Source: Metaphire vulgaris (taxonomy: Eukaryota > Annelida > Clitellata > Crassiclitellata > Megascolecidae). Taken from it: a stretch of 64,000 nt of DNA. Below the pieces are notes generated by a model. The model made no database searches, was not told the DNA's origin, and saw only the letters and a list, made by a program, of their open reading frames with translations. The stretch spans positions 12,506,419 to 12,570,418 of the forward strand of contig CM030832.1 in the NCBI GenBank assembly GCA_018105865.1, read 5' to 3'. Position numbers and translations under genes: made by a program. Within the stretch, counting starts at the first letter, position 1, and each line of letters begins with the position of its first letter. Of the stretch, positions 43,337 through 56,964 are shown piece by piece.

Positions 43337-43610
43337 TAAAGTAAGTAAAGTAAAATCTCGTGGATTTCTATAGCGCCTTGGGAAGGAGCACAACAGTAAC
43401 TGCTTATTCTTTGGCGCTGAGCCTCTCTTAAAATAGCTATGGGGAAGGTATGTTATCAGCCAGGCAATAGTCAACATCCAAAGGGCAGTGAGGCTAGGTT
43501 GTTACAGCTATGGAGGATATGATTTTAGAAAAAGGAATGATTTAAGCTTGGACCTGAAGACTTGAGGAGATAATGCAGGAATTATAGGAATTATAGGATG
43601 TGCTGGTGTG
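43337..43610 (-). mobile_element. CR1/L2-like LINE 3' fragment
   Basis: It starts with aagtaagtaaagtaaaatct and shares the gatttctatagcgccttggg and taggttgttacagctatgga blocks with the copy at 41918. It carries mostly 3' UTR. The two copies lie in the same orientation 1.4 kb apart. The space between them (42950-43330) shows nothing recognisable. Confidence 0.82.
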
Positions 43611-43805
43611 CATTCATACCTCTTCTAGGGATGTTCGACAGTGAGGAATCTTGTTATCGGTACTGGTATGAAGAGTGGGTCTGATTTTTTGAAAGTGGGT
43701 TTGACTTGGAACGCTATCAATTGGCATAAAGTGTATTTAAATCAGTGCAGTAGAAGTCCTGCTACTGCTGCTGCTACTGTTGGCCCTGCCTTAGATGATC
43801 TGTCA

Positions 43806-43908
<103 letters not shown>

Positions 43909-43999
43909 AATACGGGTTTGCTCCCCAGGCATGCATTTTTCCAGCACATTAGGATGTTGACTGGCTCATTGTTATCAAAGCACTATATAGCAATACTAC

Positions 44000-45370
<1,371 letters not shown>

Positions 45371-46020
45371 GCTCAGGAATTTCCAGGGTATTTGAAAAAT
45401 CAAGATTTACTAAGTGAATCTGATGTTGATCTATTTTGGCAATGGAAAATAGGCAAGAAAAACATTAACTGTATTGATTTTGAAGGTCTTAAGATAATCA
45501 ACAGAGTGCATACAGAAGAAATCTGCCATGGGTACTGTGTTCAGACATGGTTGTACTTATGATAATTTGATTAATTGAAAAGACTGCTCATAAAGTTTTT
45601 TGATCTTGTAAAGGTGAGATTTGAGAATTTCAGAGAAGAGGGAATCACAGATGTCAAGGTGATTTGATACCGAAGCATGTGTGTCACTGAAGGAAAAATT
45701 TGTTGTGCTTTACAAACAAAATGACAATAAGTAATGAAGTATTTAGCTTTGGAATATAGCTGTAAAATAGCTAATAATTGTCTAATGAGTATTGTCTATT
45801 ATTCCAGCACAATTGAAAAGCAGGGAAGATTTGTTCACGTGACATGACAGGTGAATGATTGACTTAAACTGAGCATTTTGTAAATAATTTGATTCTTGTA
45901 GAAAATGAATGAATGAATGCAGTTGAAACCTTCATTTTTATACTAATTTTTATAAAAATGAATTACTTGTATTTGTAGATTATATTTTAGTCTGTACATG
46001 ACTCATCATTGAAAGCCTTC
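45371..46020 (+). other. TIPRL upstream region, possible 5' UTR exon and uORF
   Basis: AT-rich sequence without repeats. A good acceptor (attttag, ending at 45990) precedes the TIPRL start by 30 bases, so the coding exon may have a spliced 5' leader. Between acceptor and start, an ATG at 45998 opens a four-codon uORF that ends in TGA at 46010-46012, before the main ATG. No TATA box can be called. Confidence 0.4.
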
Positions 46021-49000
46021 ATGGCTCAGTCTCCTGCACCCAAAACAGAACATTGTCAGGTTGGACCCTGGACAATTTCAGTGACTCAAAGTCGGATTTT
46101 GTCTTCAGAAGGTCCAGAGAGACAAAAGTATGAGTTTTCATTTATACATTATCCTCTTGGGTTTCTACATTCAACAGGCTACATACAAATTTTTTCAAAA
46201 GACATGACATTGGAATGAAAACAAAAATAAGAATTCTCACTAATGGTGTAATACCAATACTAGCATATGGATGAGAATTTTGGACCATAAAAAAGAATTT
46301 GAGAAAAAATATTAGCAACAGAAAATAAATGGCTTAGAAGAATACTAAGGATTGGATACAAAGAGCATATAACAAATGAAGAAGTTAGAGAGAGAATGCT
46401 GCAACCGAGCATCATGGAAGTAATCAGAAAGAGAAGAATGAAATGGATTGGACACATACCCAGAATGGAATAAATAAGAAACCCAAAATGAATTTTGAAC
46501 TACAAACCAAAAGGGAGAAGATCTAAAGGAAGACCAAAAAGACGATGGGTGGACGAATTTGAAGAGGATCTGCACATGGCAGGACTGAATCTCAATGGAA
46601 AAACTGAGGGAAGACACCGAATGACTTTGGAAGAAATAGCAAAGGACAGAGAACTTTGAGAGAAGTCATAGTGAAGTCGATAACTGGACACAATTGGAGG
46701 ACGAAGACCTGACCTGACTTTGGTTTTTGGACTTTTCAATCTTGCCGTTTGCTAGGTATTTTTCTATGCTAAATACAAATTTCCTGTTTGCTGTCCTATT
46801 CAAATAGTCATGAAGCCAGTATAAATTTATAGCAAAATTCGATTTCCTTAACCCCTTAATGGTTGACCTGAGTTAGCTCGTCCTTCGCTATCTTCTGTGA
46901 AACGGCAGACATGAGTTAACTCGTCATGAAACTTTGCAGTCCATCCACACACCAGCTGTCCCGAATTAACTTTGTCATTTTGAAAATGTCTGTTTAGTAA
47001 TCATTTGCCAGATGGAACCACGTTTTCAAGTAGATTAATTGAATAGCAATCTAAAATCTACAGGTTGTTTTACTAGCCTACCCATCCAAATTGGCGTCGA
47101 TACAGTGTTATAACCTGATTTAAGTAGTTGACATTTTGAATGAACGCGAGTGCAAAAGCAAGTGTGGATCTAGTTTTAATGAATTAGAAGAACCTGACAT
47201 TGATTTCAGCACTGGAACTGTGTACTGCGACGTCTGTTTAGAATTGACTTGATGCGATCGGTGTGAGGCACCTGCAGAGTCGACTAATGTGGAGGGCCAA
47301 CGGTTGCAGAGGCCTATCCAAGGGATTCATTTCTTTTATTAGCAGCTACGTCCCCCACATCCTCCTTACTTGGAGGTCCGAATATTTATTCAAGACCACC
47401 AAATCATAAAGAATTACAACGACTTGTCCCATCTGTCACTTTTTATGCCTTATCAATTCTTCCAGCTATATTTAACCATCTAAGTTGTTTTTACACATGA
47501 TGGATTCATTCCACAGCCCTTGAAGGACCATTTTCAGACTGTTAATTCATTAAATGAAGCTGAAAGAGATCAATGATATTTGTTAATAAATTTTGAAGGA
47601 GAGTTTAAAAAAATCAACAAATAATTTTTCTACAAATAAAGCCGCCATGGTAACATATTTGAAAATTTTAATGGATGCTAAAGGGGTTAAGATTTTTGTT
47701 CTTTTTTCATTCTCGTAAAACTTATTGATTTTGATTTTAGCTTTGAATCTCAGCTGAAGCTTCCACATGTTCCAGATATGATCTTTGCTCAGAATAGCCT
47801 TCGTCTAGTGCATGATAAAGGTCATGGTGTTGAATTCACTGCCCTTGATGCATTGAAGTGTGTGGACTATGCACATGAAACAATACAGGTGGCAAATGCA
47901 AAAGCTTGGAAGGAAGCGAGGTACAGAAGCAGAACTGCTAATTTAGTAAATATTTGACTGAGTTTTAATGTATTAACATCTAGACTAGTAATAATTCCAC
48001 TTTGAATCAGTATTATTTAGTGTTTTTGCTGTTTAGTTTTGTATTGAAATTGTATTTGTCATAAAGGTATAAGAGTGATCTAGGATTGATGTAGACATTG
48101 ATTCATGCTTGATTTATCGATTCATGTTCTGTTTGATCAACTGCTGAGCTGAGTTTTCAAAAAGATTCTAATGAAAAACCAATTAAAACAGTTCTTGAAA
48201 ATATTGAAGAAGCTTTTGATTGCAGATTGTTTTCCTTAGAACATATTTTTTATCAATCCATGTTCACTTGTGATCAATATTCATAATTTTAGGGTAGTGT
48301 TTTCATGCTTAAGAACTATTTTATAGGATTGATTTTTTTCAATGGAGATTTGATTTGATTGGGTCGAAATAGTATGCCTTTTATTCATTTTGACTCAGTA
48401 TTTGCAAATATGTGCTAATGTTTGCAGCTTTCTATTGTTGCTTTCATAGAGCTGACTGTGAGTACATTGACAAAGTTGTGCACCCATTTGATTGGACCTT
48501 CACTAGCAATTATTCAGGAACATTGATTGGAAACCTTGAGGTTGCTAATTTGATGCTTAAATTATTACATGTGATTGCTATTTGAATTAAAATTATTGAA
48601 TACTTAACCCTTAAACTGATGGAAATGAGTTACATTACATGTAGTTACAAAGGTTACTTCGCATATAGTTACAAAGTATCTGGCGGTTTAATGGCTAAGG
48701 AGTATTGACAAATAAGCAGCCATTTTGTAGATGACTTAAATTGCTTTATAGTGACTCGTTTCAATTACAATCACTTTCTGCAATGTTTTATTTCAGACTT
48801 TTATTGGTGTTTTTGTTGGCCTGTATTGATATTTGAGTTCTCATTGAATGTTAATAAACTGTTTGTTTTGTTCATTCAAAAATAAAAGTTTAAACATTGC
48901 ATTGAATGTATTGGGTATCTTTAAGTGTTTTACATGTATTTAATATTTTGCATCTAACAGGTTAAACCAACGCAAGAACGCATTGACATTGAAAGGCTGA

Positions 49001-49260
49001 AAGCAAAGGAAAAAATTTTATTTTATGCTGATATAGGTCTCTATGAAGACGAACTTCATGACTGTGGCTGTTCCACGCTGAGTGTCAAAATTGTTAGTGA
49101 TAGCTGTTTCTGTTGATATTCAAATCTATGATTCAATATGATATAATTTTTATATAAATTTTCTTAGTTCTATTTTCTTTCATGAATAGCCTAAGATATG
49201 TAAATTTTGATCGATTTTACATACTTTAAATATTACTTCCCTACATACTGTCAGTGATTT

Positions 49261-49316
<56 letters not shown>

Positions 49317-52300
49317 GTATATATATATACATACATACATACATACATACATACATAAGTTAAATTTTCTGTGGCGCTTTGTGACACCAAAGCGCCGCTG
49401 CAGATTCAGTCAAACATAAATGTCTTAAGCTTTGATAGAAAAACAGTTCTGGATACTTGTGAGTCACGAAGAAATGACGGAAGAGAGTTCCACAAGTTCG
49501 GTCCGGCCATTCTAAACGACCGATCTCCCATCTTGGTGAAAGTCCGCTTAGAGACCAGCATACGTGTGTCATCAGACCTCAACCGTGAGCAGCGGTTCGT
49601 CATGCGGAGGAGGGTGCAGTCTTCGATTAGATATTTCGGGGCTTCTTGACGTAGGCACTTATCGACAATAGAGATGAGTTTGTAATTTATCCTCTTCTTT
49701 ATCGGAAGCCAATGTAGATCGCGCAAGATTGGGGTGATATGTTGCTGTCGTCTGGTTCCAGTAAGTAGTCTAGCTGCCGAGTTCTGGACCATTTGGAGAC
49801 GCTTTAGTTGTGCTTCAGTGGTTGAAACAAGCAGACTGTTACCATAATCCAGTCTAGTGCTGATCCACGCATGAACCAACATTTCCGCCGTTTCCATTGA
49901 CAATGAAGAAATCACTGTTTTTAAATTTCGTAGTTCGTAGAAACATGTTGAAACAAGGTGAGAAACATGGTGTATATATATATATAATAGCTAGCTATAA
50001 AATATATATAAAATAGCTAGATGATTTCTATAGCGCAATAAGCATGGCAAAAATGGCCAAAGACAAGAGCGCTTTACAATACTACATATACCCGATGGTG
50101 AATAGGTACATATGACTACAGTGACTGACTAATACCCTTTCAATTGCTCTGGGTCTTGTTATGCTTTGGGGGCAGAATAATGACAAGTGTTGTTGTTTTA
50201 CACACAGCGTGTAATGCCAACATACTTTTTTATATTGATGAGGCAATACATGAGAGTTGACAATGTTATTGTTCGCATCAGCGATACTCGGCTGTTCCAT
50301 GAGGTAAGATTTATTTCAGCTTTAGTTAAATTTGTATTATCTAAGTTGCTTAGATGCTTTCCTACAGGCATATATTATAAATGTTACACCCATACATGCC
50401 ATATCATTTCAGATATAGTAAAGCAAATAGGAAATGACTGCAAAATCTGTAAGCTAGACCAATTGATTTTATTCAGCAGTCCTTTTAGAGACTATAGTAG
50501 TATCTATATAGAAATGGCATTATTTCTTACCACGTTGATTTAGTTCGTGGATATTGATTACTAGGGCTGTACTGAATTCCGGCTTTGGCAAGGCTGAATT
50601 AGAGCTGTACCGATTAATCGGCAATATTCACAATCGGACCGATTATTAGGACAATCGGAACAATCGGTAATCGGGTGCCAGCCTGGTGCCGATACCGATT
50701 AATCGGTAACACTTGTTTTCTGGCTGATTATTAGGATAATTGAAACAATCAGTTATAAATTACAATGTGAACATAGAAATTTAAAAATTGACATAATAAG
50801 TATTGATAGCAAAATCATTATTCATTAATGATCAAGCACGCATTATGCATTGAATCTCTTGGCAAACCTCGAATTGAACCTGCATACGGAGGGCATGTGC
50901 ATTTACGCTATACTTTTATGGCAAATTTGATTGCATGATCATTAAAAACGCCTGATTTGGAGAATTCGACAGATAATCGGTATCGGCAAAACAATCGGTT
51001 GTCTAACAATCGGAACAATCGGTAATCGGAACAATCGGCAAAATGTGCAATCGGTACAGCTCTAGGCTGAATTCCAGTCATTTTCACAACTCTGGCTCCG
51101 GCCAAATTCTGGCTGGATTTGTACTGCCTACGCAAATGCAAAAGCTTGGAAATTTCTTTACAGTTTCACCACAAGTCCCAAGTGTAGTAATAAGTTTTAA
51201 CGTGTAATTATATTAATTAATGAGTAATGAAAAATTTTTCTTATTAATATAAGTCTAATAACAAATGCAATAATTTATAAGTGGTGTTAGTGCTCAGTTG
51301 AAGTCAATTTAGCCATTTACCACTATGGTACTAGTCAAGTTTTTCAGTTCAACACAGTTTATTTGTAAATCCTGCTCTGGCCGGATTTCACTTTTTAATT
51401 AAATCCGGCTCCAGCTCTGCCTAAATTGAAATCCGGTACAGCTCTATTGGTTATAATAAAATCAGTAAGTCAGTCATTATAATTATGTAATTCCTTATGA
51501 ATTTGAAAGATGTAGACTTACATAAGTGCATTTTCAATGATTAATGAATTTGTCTTTCTTAATGGCATTGTTATTTACAGTAAAACCTCTTTAGCTCGCC
51601 CCTCTTTAGGTCGCCAAACTCTCCTCTCGCCATTGATGGGTCAAGAACGGATTTCCACTCATGTAAAATAACTCATTTAGTCGCCAAACTCGCCCCTCGC
51701 CACAACTTTCAAAATTCCATGCCTATGTATTATGACCTCTTTTGCTCGCCATAGCAACTTTACTTATCTGTTTGACCGTTTATAGGCCAAGCTCCCGACC
51801 GACTGTTTACACAATTAATGACTCCCCCCCCGATGAATACATCGGTGTTGATAATCAGCTAATTAACCTGTCAGCTAATGATGGGTGAAGGGATTGTGGT
51901 AGAGGTCTGCACGGGGGGAGGGGGCAAGAATCTGACCCCGACAGTTGACCTCCCTCTCGCCACTCTTACCCCACCCTGCGATGGCCCATCCCGCTCCCAT
52001 AGCTTTTGTCTCCAACCCAGCAGTCCCCGTGGCAGCAGACAAAGGATCGGTTTTACAGAACTTTTCAGCTGTAGGGCGTAGGCCTATATGCTGCTGTGTT
52101 ACACCAGCAGCAGGCACTCTGGTCTGCATTATCAACAATACGAAACACCGACGCAGCCTACTAGCTTAGAGCCTTTTCCTTTACAAGTTTACAGTTTCTC
52201 GTAGCCGACCTGCCGTCTATATGTGAATATATAGCAACCTGTCATTTGTTCATGAGCTGACCCGTCCCTACTGGTATCCGCGGGGCACCCAAAATTCTCA

Positions 52301-55271
52301 TCCCCGCCCCCGTGGGGGCAAGCCTACTGTAGTTTCAGTAGTGAGCATTGTATTCATTAAGCTGCCAAACTCGCCCCTCGCCAAACTTTCACCCTTGACC
52401 AATAGTGGCAGGCTAAAGAGGTTTTACTGTATGTGTTAGATGCTTATGTGACAAATTGTGTTTGTTTCAAAGTGACTTTGTTTTGACTTATGCACAAGTG
52501 CTGTGTGGATCACTTGCAAAACTGTGTGCAGTATATATAGTAGATATGTGTGCAATTGCAAGTCTTCAAACAAAAATTATTATTTTCACTTTTGAGTAGC
52601 ATGCATTGTGAATTCATTTTAATTTTTGGTTGACAATGTAATGTGCTCTTGCTCATATCTATGTTTTATGACACATGATAAATATTCAGTTTAGTAGTAA
52701 TAATAAGTTGCATGAGAAAAAGCAGTAATTATTTAGCAGGCGATTATTTGGATAATTCTGACCTGATGCTCGGTACAATTACCTGGGGTTATTTTGTACA
52801 ATAACATGTGTTTTCAAGTTACAAAACTAGTCCATCTAAAGAACAATTGTCTACTTGTTGGCTTTCCTTTACATACTCTTTGCATACGCTTCACTTGTCT
52901 AGAGAGCCATCTCGAATATCTGTCATTCTAGACTTCGCTCACGGAGCTACAAGCAGTTAATTGTAAAATTTATCGTGTTCTATGAGCTTTTAGGACTTCA
53001 AGATAAGATTTCTGTAATTTTAGCTGGGAACAGATTATATTTTACGAGAATTTACTACTCGTGAAAGTGCCATTCCTGATTTATTGGTGAGTTAGAGGTT
53101 TAAATTTATTCTTTTTTATTAATGTTGCTACTTAAACAGTAGACACTGTACCTCGATTTGATTCAATATGGCATGAAGGTCTGTGGGGGTCACTGGCATG
53201 TTTAGGAATGCCAGAACAACTTATTAGAACCATAAGAAGTATATGATATGTCAGAAATGGCTGTAAAAACAAAATAAGGACTGAGTGATTGGGTGAAGGC
53301 AACCATTGGCAGTCGACAAGGAGACCCAATTGGACCTTTGTTATTCATCGCCATCTTAGAAATCATTATGGAGAAGATGGAGGCCAAAACACAAGGAGGT
53401 GTCATGATTCAGGGGCAGCAAATCAAAGATCTACGATTTGCTGATGCCATTGATCTGATGCCTGAGAATGAGGAAAACTTGCAGAAGCAACTCACAGAGG
53501 CATACCAAACCAGCAAAAAATATGGATTACATATTAACAGAAGCAAAACAAAAGTGATGGTGACGGTAAACAACAATGGAGTTCAAATACATGTTGATGG
53601 TGAAAATTTGGAATGTGTTGAGCAATTTATTTACTTAGGAAGTCTAGTAACCAAAGATAATGACTGCAGCAAGGAGATAGAAGGTACTTTTGCCAATTTG
53701 AACATGATCTGGAAAAGTAAAAATATCAGCACAGACACTAAATTGTGAATTATGGACACATGTGTGATATCTACCTTACTGTATGCATGTGACACATGGA
53801 CCATGAAGAAACAAGACATCAAAACTGAACGCATTTGAAATGAAATGTTATAGAAAAATGTTGAAAATAAGTTATAAGGATATGATTAAAAATGATACCA
53901 TTCGCAAAGACCTGAGACGAACAAAGACTGTTGTGAAGAAGATCAAAGACAGAAAATTATCAATATGTGGACACATCTGCAGAATGAGGGATAAAAGACT
54001 AATAAAGACAGTGATGATGGGAAGATCAGATGGTATGAGAAAAAGAGGAAGACCAAAGAGAAGATGGATCGATGATATTCTTGAATGGACTGGACTTGAC
54101 ACCCAAAATGCGATACGCATGGCCAAACAAAGGAAAGGGCCATAGACGAGCACTTCTACACCATTGGCTCCAGCGGTCCTTATGGACTATAGAGTGTGAT
54201 GATGATGATGACTGTACCTCAGTTGTAGGAACTACTCACTTAATTAAAAATTCTGTGACAATCCCAACATTTGCCAACGTAAATTAGATGACCATAATGG
54301 TTGATTGAATTGTGACTTCCGATGGTTGGTCCCTGGTCTGACATATTAAATTATTTATGTAGACCTTGGGCATCTAGTCTGAATCCAGACTCAATCAAAA
54401 ACAGACAACCAAGACAAGTTGCAGATCTGAAATAAAGACCAAGACATTAAAAACTCATTAAAAACTTGCCTCAAAGCAGTGTAGAGATGAGACACCACTT
54501 ATGTAGAGATTGTTGGAGGCTCGGAGTGCAGCGCTATATTAAATGATAAGATTTGGTTGATTTTAATGATTTAATTCTTGCAAAAGGTCTATATTCAGAA
54601 AAACCAAAACGGAAGAGACAGAGTCAAACCAAAGACTCCACATCTAAATACCAAAATAAGTAAGAAAGTAGTCCATAAGCAGTCAATATACAACAAGATG
54701 AAGCACCACTTATCTAAATTTAAAGGTAGTCCTGTACTCGATGAGATTAGGGTCTGACACTGATATTCATGTACTAGGCAAGCAGCGACGCAGGTGGCTT
54801 ATGCCATTAATCTATAGTTTGCCATTGCTTTCTCTAGACCCATGTTTTACCTTCACAGCTTAATGCTGTTTCCAATTTATCAATACCATTAGTGATGAAG
54901 AGCTTGGTTATCTACAAGGGAGGATCCAGGGTAATCCATCCAAGTATGAGCCACACTCAACATTGCTTAACTTCAATGTTTTGATGGGAACCGGTCACAC
55001 AATGCCAAGTGGGCCGATGCCAATTATCTAGGCACCATCAAGTAAAAAACTGGAAATACTATAACCAGGGAATTTTGGATTTCCCCAAATATACAAAGAA
55101 AAGACAACTCAAAACTATGTAAAGCATTACTCTGGAGGGATTTTATGTTCATTTCAGGTACCTTCTTCGGTTATTGTCGATCCTAACGAAGTATCAGAGT
55201 TCCTGAAGTTGAAGATGGAAAGGTTGGAGAAGTTGATCCTGAAAACTGAAGCTTTGGAAGAATTTAGATGA
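46021..55271 (+). CDS. TIPRL: TIPRL (TIP41-like) PP2A-family phosphatase regulator, complete, 7 exons
   Basis: TIPRL binds PP2A, PP4 and PP6 catalytic subunits and restrains them; yeast Tip41 acts in TOR signalling. Exons are 46021-46127, 47741-47920, 48450-48540, 48961-49092, 50208-50303, 53024-53086 and 55158-55271. All have GT/AG borders and consistent phases, giving 261 codons including TGA; human TIPRL is 272 residues. Family blocks run in order: [58 protein letters not shown], the signature [51 protein letters not shown] and [19 protein letters not shown]. The ATG at 46021 places the GPW motif where human TIPRL has it. AATAAA signals lie at 55619 and 55736. Introns 1, 4, 5 and 6 contain the elements listed separately. 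Confidence 0.95.
46215..46735 (+). mobile_element. RTE-like LINE 3' fragment
   Basis: Plus-strand blocks include [36 protein letters not shown] and [20 protein letters not shown]. These match the C-terminal region of APE-type LINE proteins in order, with stops between them. It begins about 90 bases after TIPRL exon 1, in intron 1. Confidence 0.82.
46852..47686. mobile_element. piggyBac-like element with TTAA borders
   Basis: TTAA flanks both ends (46848-46851 and 47687-47690). The left tip is CCCCTTAATGG and the right tip, read inward, is CCCCTTTAGCATCC. TTAA target sites and CCC tips are typical of piggyBac. The 835-base body has short broken frames only, and no full DDD transposase is readable. 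It ends 54 bases before TIPRL exon 2. Confidence 0.72.
49262..49356. repeat. TA then CATA microsatellite
   Basis: A TA tract is followed by about seven CATA units, in TIPRL intron 4, immediately next to the 3' end of a LINE fragment. Confidence 0.95.
49362..49915 (-). pseudogene. CR1/L2-like LINE reverse transcriptase, C-terminal part
   Basis: This is a 169-codon uninterrupted frame on the minus strand. It reads [52 protein letters not shown] and [15 protein letters not shown], ending KLKTFMFD, the usual C-terminus of CR1/L2-group LINE proteins. The N-terminal endonuclease and the catalytic RT palm are missing. The intact frame suggests a younger insertion than the other LINE copies. It lies in TIPRL intron 4. 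Confidence 0.88.
50010..50100 (-). mobile_element. LINE 3' end remnant
   Basis: A short stretch with gatttctatagcgcaataag and agcgctttacaatac, the 3' end motifs of CR1-like elements. No coding part remains. It lies in TIPRL intron 4. Confidence 0.5.
50562..51446. mobile_element. hAT element (outer), interrupted by a second hAT
   Basis: The left end TAGGGCTGTACTGAATTCCG and the right end, read inward, TAGAGCTGTACCGGATTTC form the inverted repeat. The flanking duplications TTGATTAC (50554-50561) and TTGGTTAT (51447-51454) match at 6 of 8 positions. Subterminal repeats are ATTCCGGC/AAATCCGGCT types. The outer element is about 420 bases once the inner one is removed. It lies in TIPRL intron 5. 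Confidence 0.82.
50600..51064. mobile_element. hAT element (inner), TSD GGCTGAAT
   Basis: The 465-base element has ends TAGAGCTGTACCGATT and AATCGGTACAGCTCTA, with a perfect duplication GGCTGAAT (50592-50599 and 51065-51072). Subterminal repeats are many copies of ACAATCGG / CCGATTAATCGG. It is nested inside the outer element, which must be older. Confidence 0.94.
51578..52429. mobile_element. pogo/Tc1-type non-autonomous element
   Basis: Perfect 18-base ends CAGTAAAACCTCTTTAGC, inverted, are flanked by TA on both sides. The subterminal regions repeat ctcgcccctc and gccaaactcgcc. The 852-base body has no transposase. It lies in TIPRL intron 5, 130 bases from the outer hAT element. From 52430 to 53023 the intron shows nothing recognisable. 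Confidence 0.88.
53125..54205 (+). pseudogene. RTE-like LINE reverse transcriptase fragment, inactive
   Basis: Plus-strand blocks in order are [85 protein letters not shown] and [18 protein letters not shown], ending with a GAT repeat tail at about 54186. The palm F/YADD motif reads FADA and there are frameshifts and stops, so the enzyme is dead. It lies in TIPRL intron 6. The rest of that intron (54206-55157) shows nothing I can name. Confidence 0.88.
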
Positions 55272-55760
55272 TCTTTGTTAATCATTACATTACAGCATCA
55301 TTGATTTGTTTGAACAAACTTTTATATGTACTATCTCTAAATATCATTATTGATCAACATGATCAAATGAAATTTGCTTTAACATGAGTTCCATTAGCAT
55401 CCAGATATTTTGGAGGAGCAGACATACCATAATAGTTTTGTTTTTCAATGATTAATTGATTTTGGCACATGAAATACAACTGGTATATTTATCAGAAAGC
55501 AGCTGATCATGAGCTAAAAATATGGCCAATAATGGAATATTTACCATTAGGACCATGTAAGAAAAAAAGCACAAACACTGATTATACCAGAATATATATC
55601 AGCAGATGGACCCTGATGAATAAATATGTTGGTCATGTTTTAATAATAAGTACCAATCATCATGCCGTTTTTTCATGGTTTGGGGTTTATATGTTCAAGG
55701 GCTTTGAGGGACCTCAGGACATCATAGAAATGTGAAATAAAAGGTACTTCTTAATTCAGT
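55272..55760 (+). other. TIPRL 3' UTR with candidate poly(A) signals
   Basis: AT-rich sequence follows the TIPRL stop. AATAAA hexamers lie at 55619-55624 and 55736-55741, about 350 and 465 bases downstream. From 55760 to 56964 there is AT-rich sequence with no gene or repeat that I can identify. Confidence 0.5.
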
Positions 55761-56964
55761 ATTGATAGTAGCATAAGAGACCGTCCAGTACGCATAATAT
55801 TTTGGAAGTTACTGGTATATTTTTGTGAACACCCCCCTAAAGACACACACACTCCATACATATTGCACAGGCACACATAAAACCCCTATGATGTTTCATT
55901 TGCACATTGTATTTAGGATTTGCCTCACATAATATCTGAATTCCTTTTCAGCACGGAGGACGGAGGTGAATCAATATAAGTTCACACCAAGACTCACTAC
56001 AAGTGTACTTAATATATAAGACACATTTACAAAAATAAGCTGTAGAGAGCAAAACAACAGAAACCAAAGACAATAATTTCTGATAGTTGCAAAATAAGAT
56101 GCTGCTTTGCTAGTACAGTATTTGAAGTTTTCACAGGTACATGCAAGCACCACCAAGATTACAAAGCCATTTTATGTGTTATACTTTAACTAATTTAATT
56201 CTTAAGAATAAAAAGGTTTAAACACATTGTATTTTCTAAATACACCACAACTGTTTTTCAATCAGTTCCAAAATTTCCTAGAATAAACTTACAAGTAGTA
56301 GGCCTAACCAGTCTATTTTATCAGACAGCCATCTAAAAAATATTCGCATTAACCAACATTTAGTGTCAAGAAATTTTGCTTTTTCCACACAGTCAACAAA
56401 ACTGCACCAAAAGAACTTCTATAACAACAAACCTATCAAAAGTGAAACTGATAGTCAACCCAACACATTTTACATCAGAAAACTAAATTTATCCATTAAA
56501 AATACAATGCTACTAAACACTGTGTGATCAACAAATTTTATACTTGGAAGTGCCTTTGGATAAACTTTCCAAATTGTGGATAAATAAATGATCTCACTAC
56601 CAACAAGACAAAAGATACTATTTTTTATTATACAATAAATAGCCATAACAAATTGTGAATGTTTAGCATTTGAAACAAAGCATTAGTAATTGTAATAACA
56701 ACTAAGGAATTCACATTCTAAAATGCATATTTGGTCCTTGAAATGAAATAAGGATTTGATTTCAATTAATATCAAGCTTCGTTTTGGTTGCACTGGAATG
56801 ATTTTAATGATGGACATTTTACAAGTAGAAGCTCTTCTAAAAGCACAATACACAAATTGTAGAAAATGCTAAACATCCTTACATTGTAACATTTTTAAGG
56901 CCACTAAACAAGATATTCAAAGAACTAAACAAAAATATTCAAGGAGGCTCAGGCAAGTAAACTA

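Noticed and set aside
48604..48700. Possible second small piggyBac-like MITE (ttaacccttaaactg ... cggtttaatggctaagg)
   Set aside because: The inverted similarity is weak and the right TTAA border is missing.
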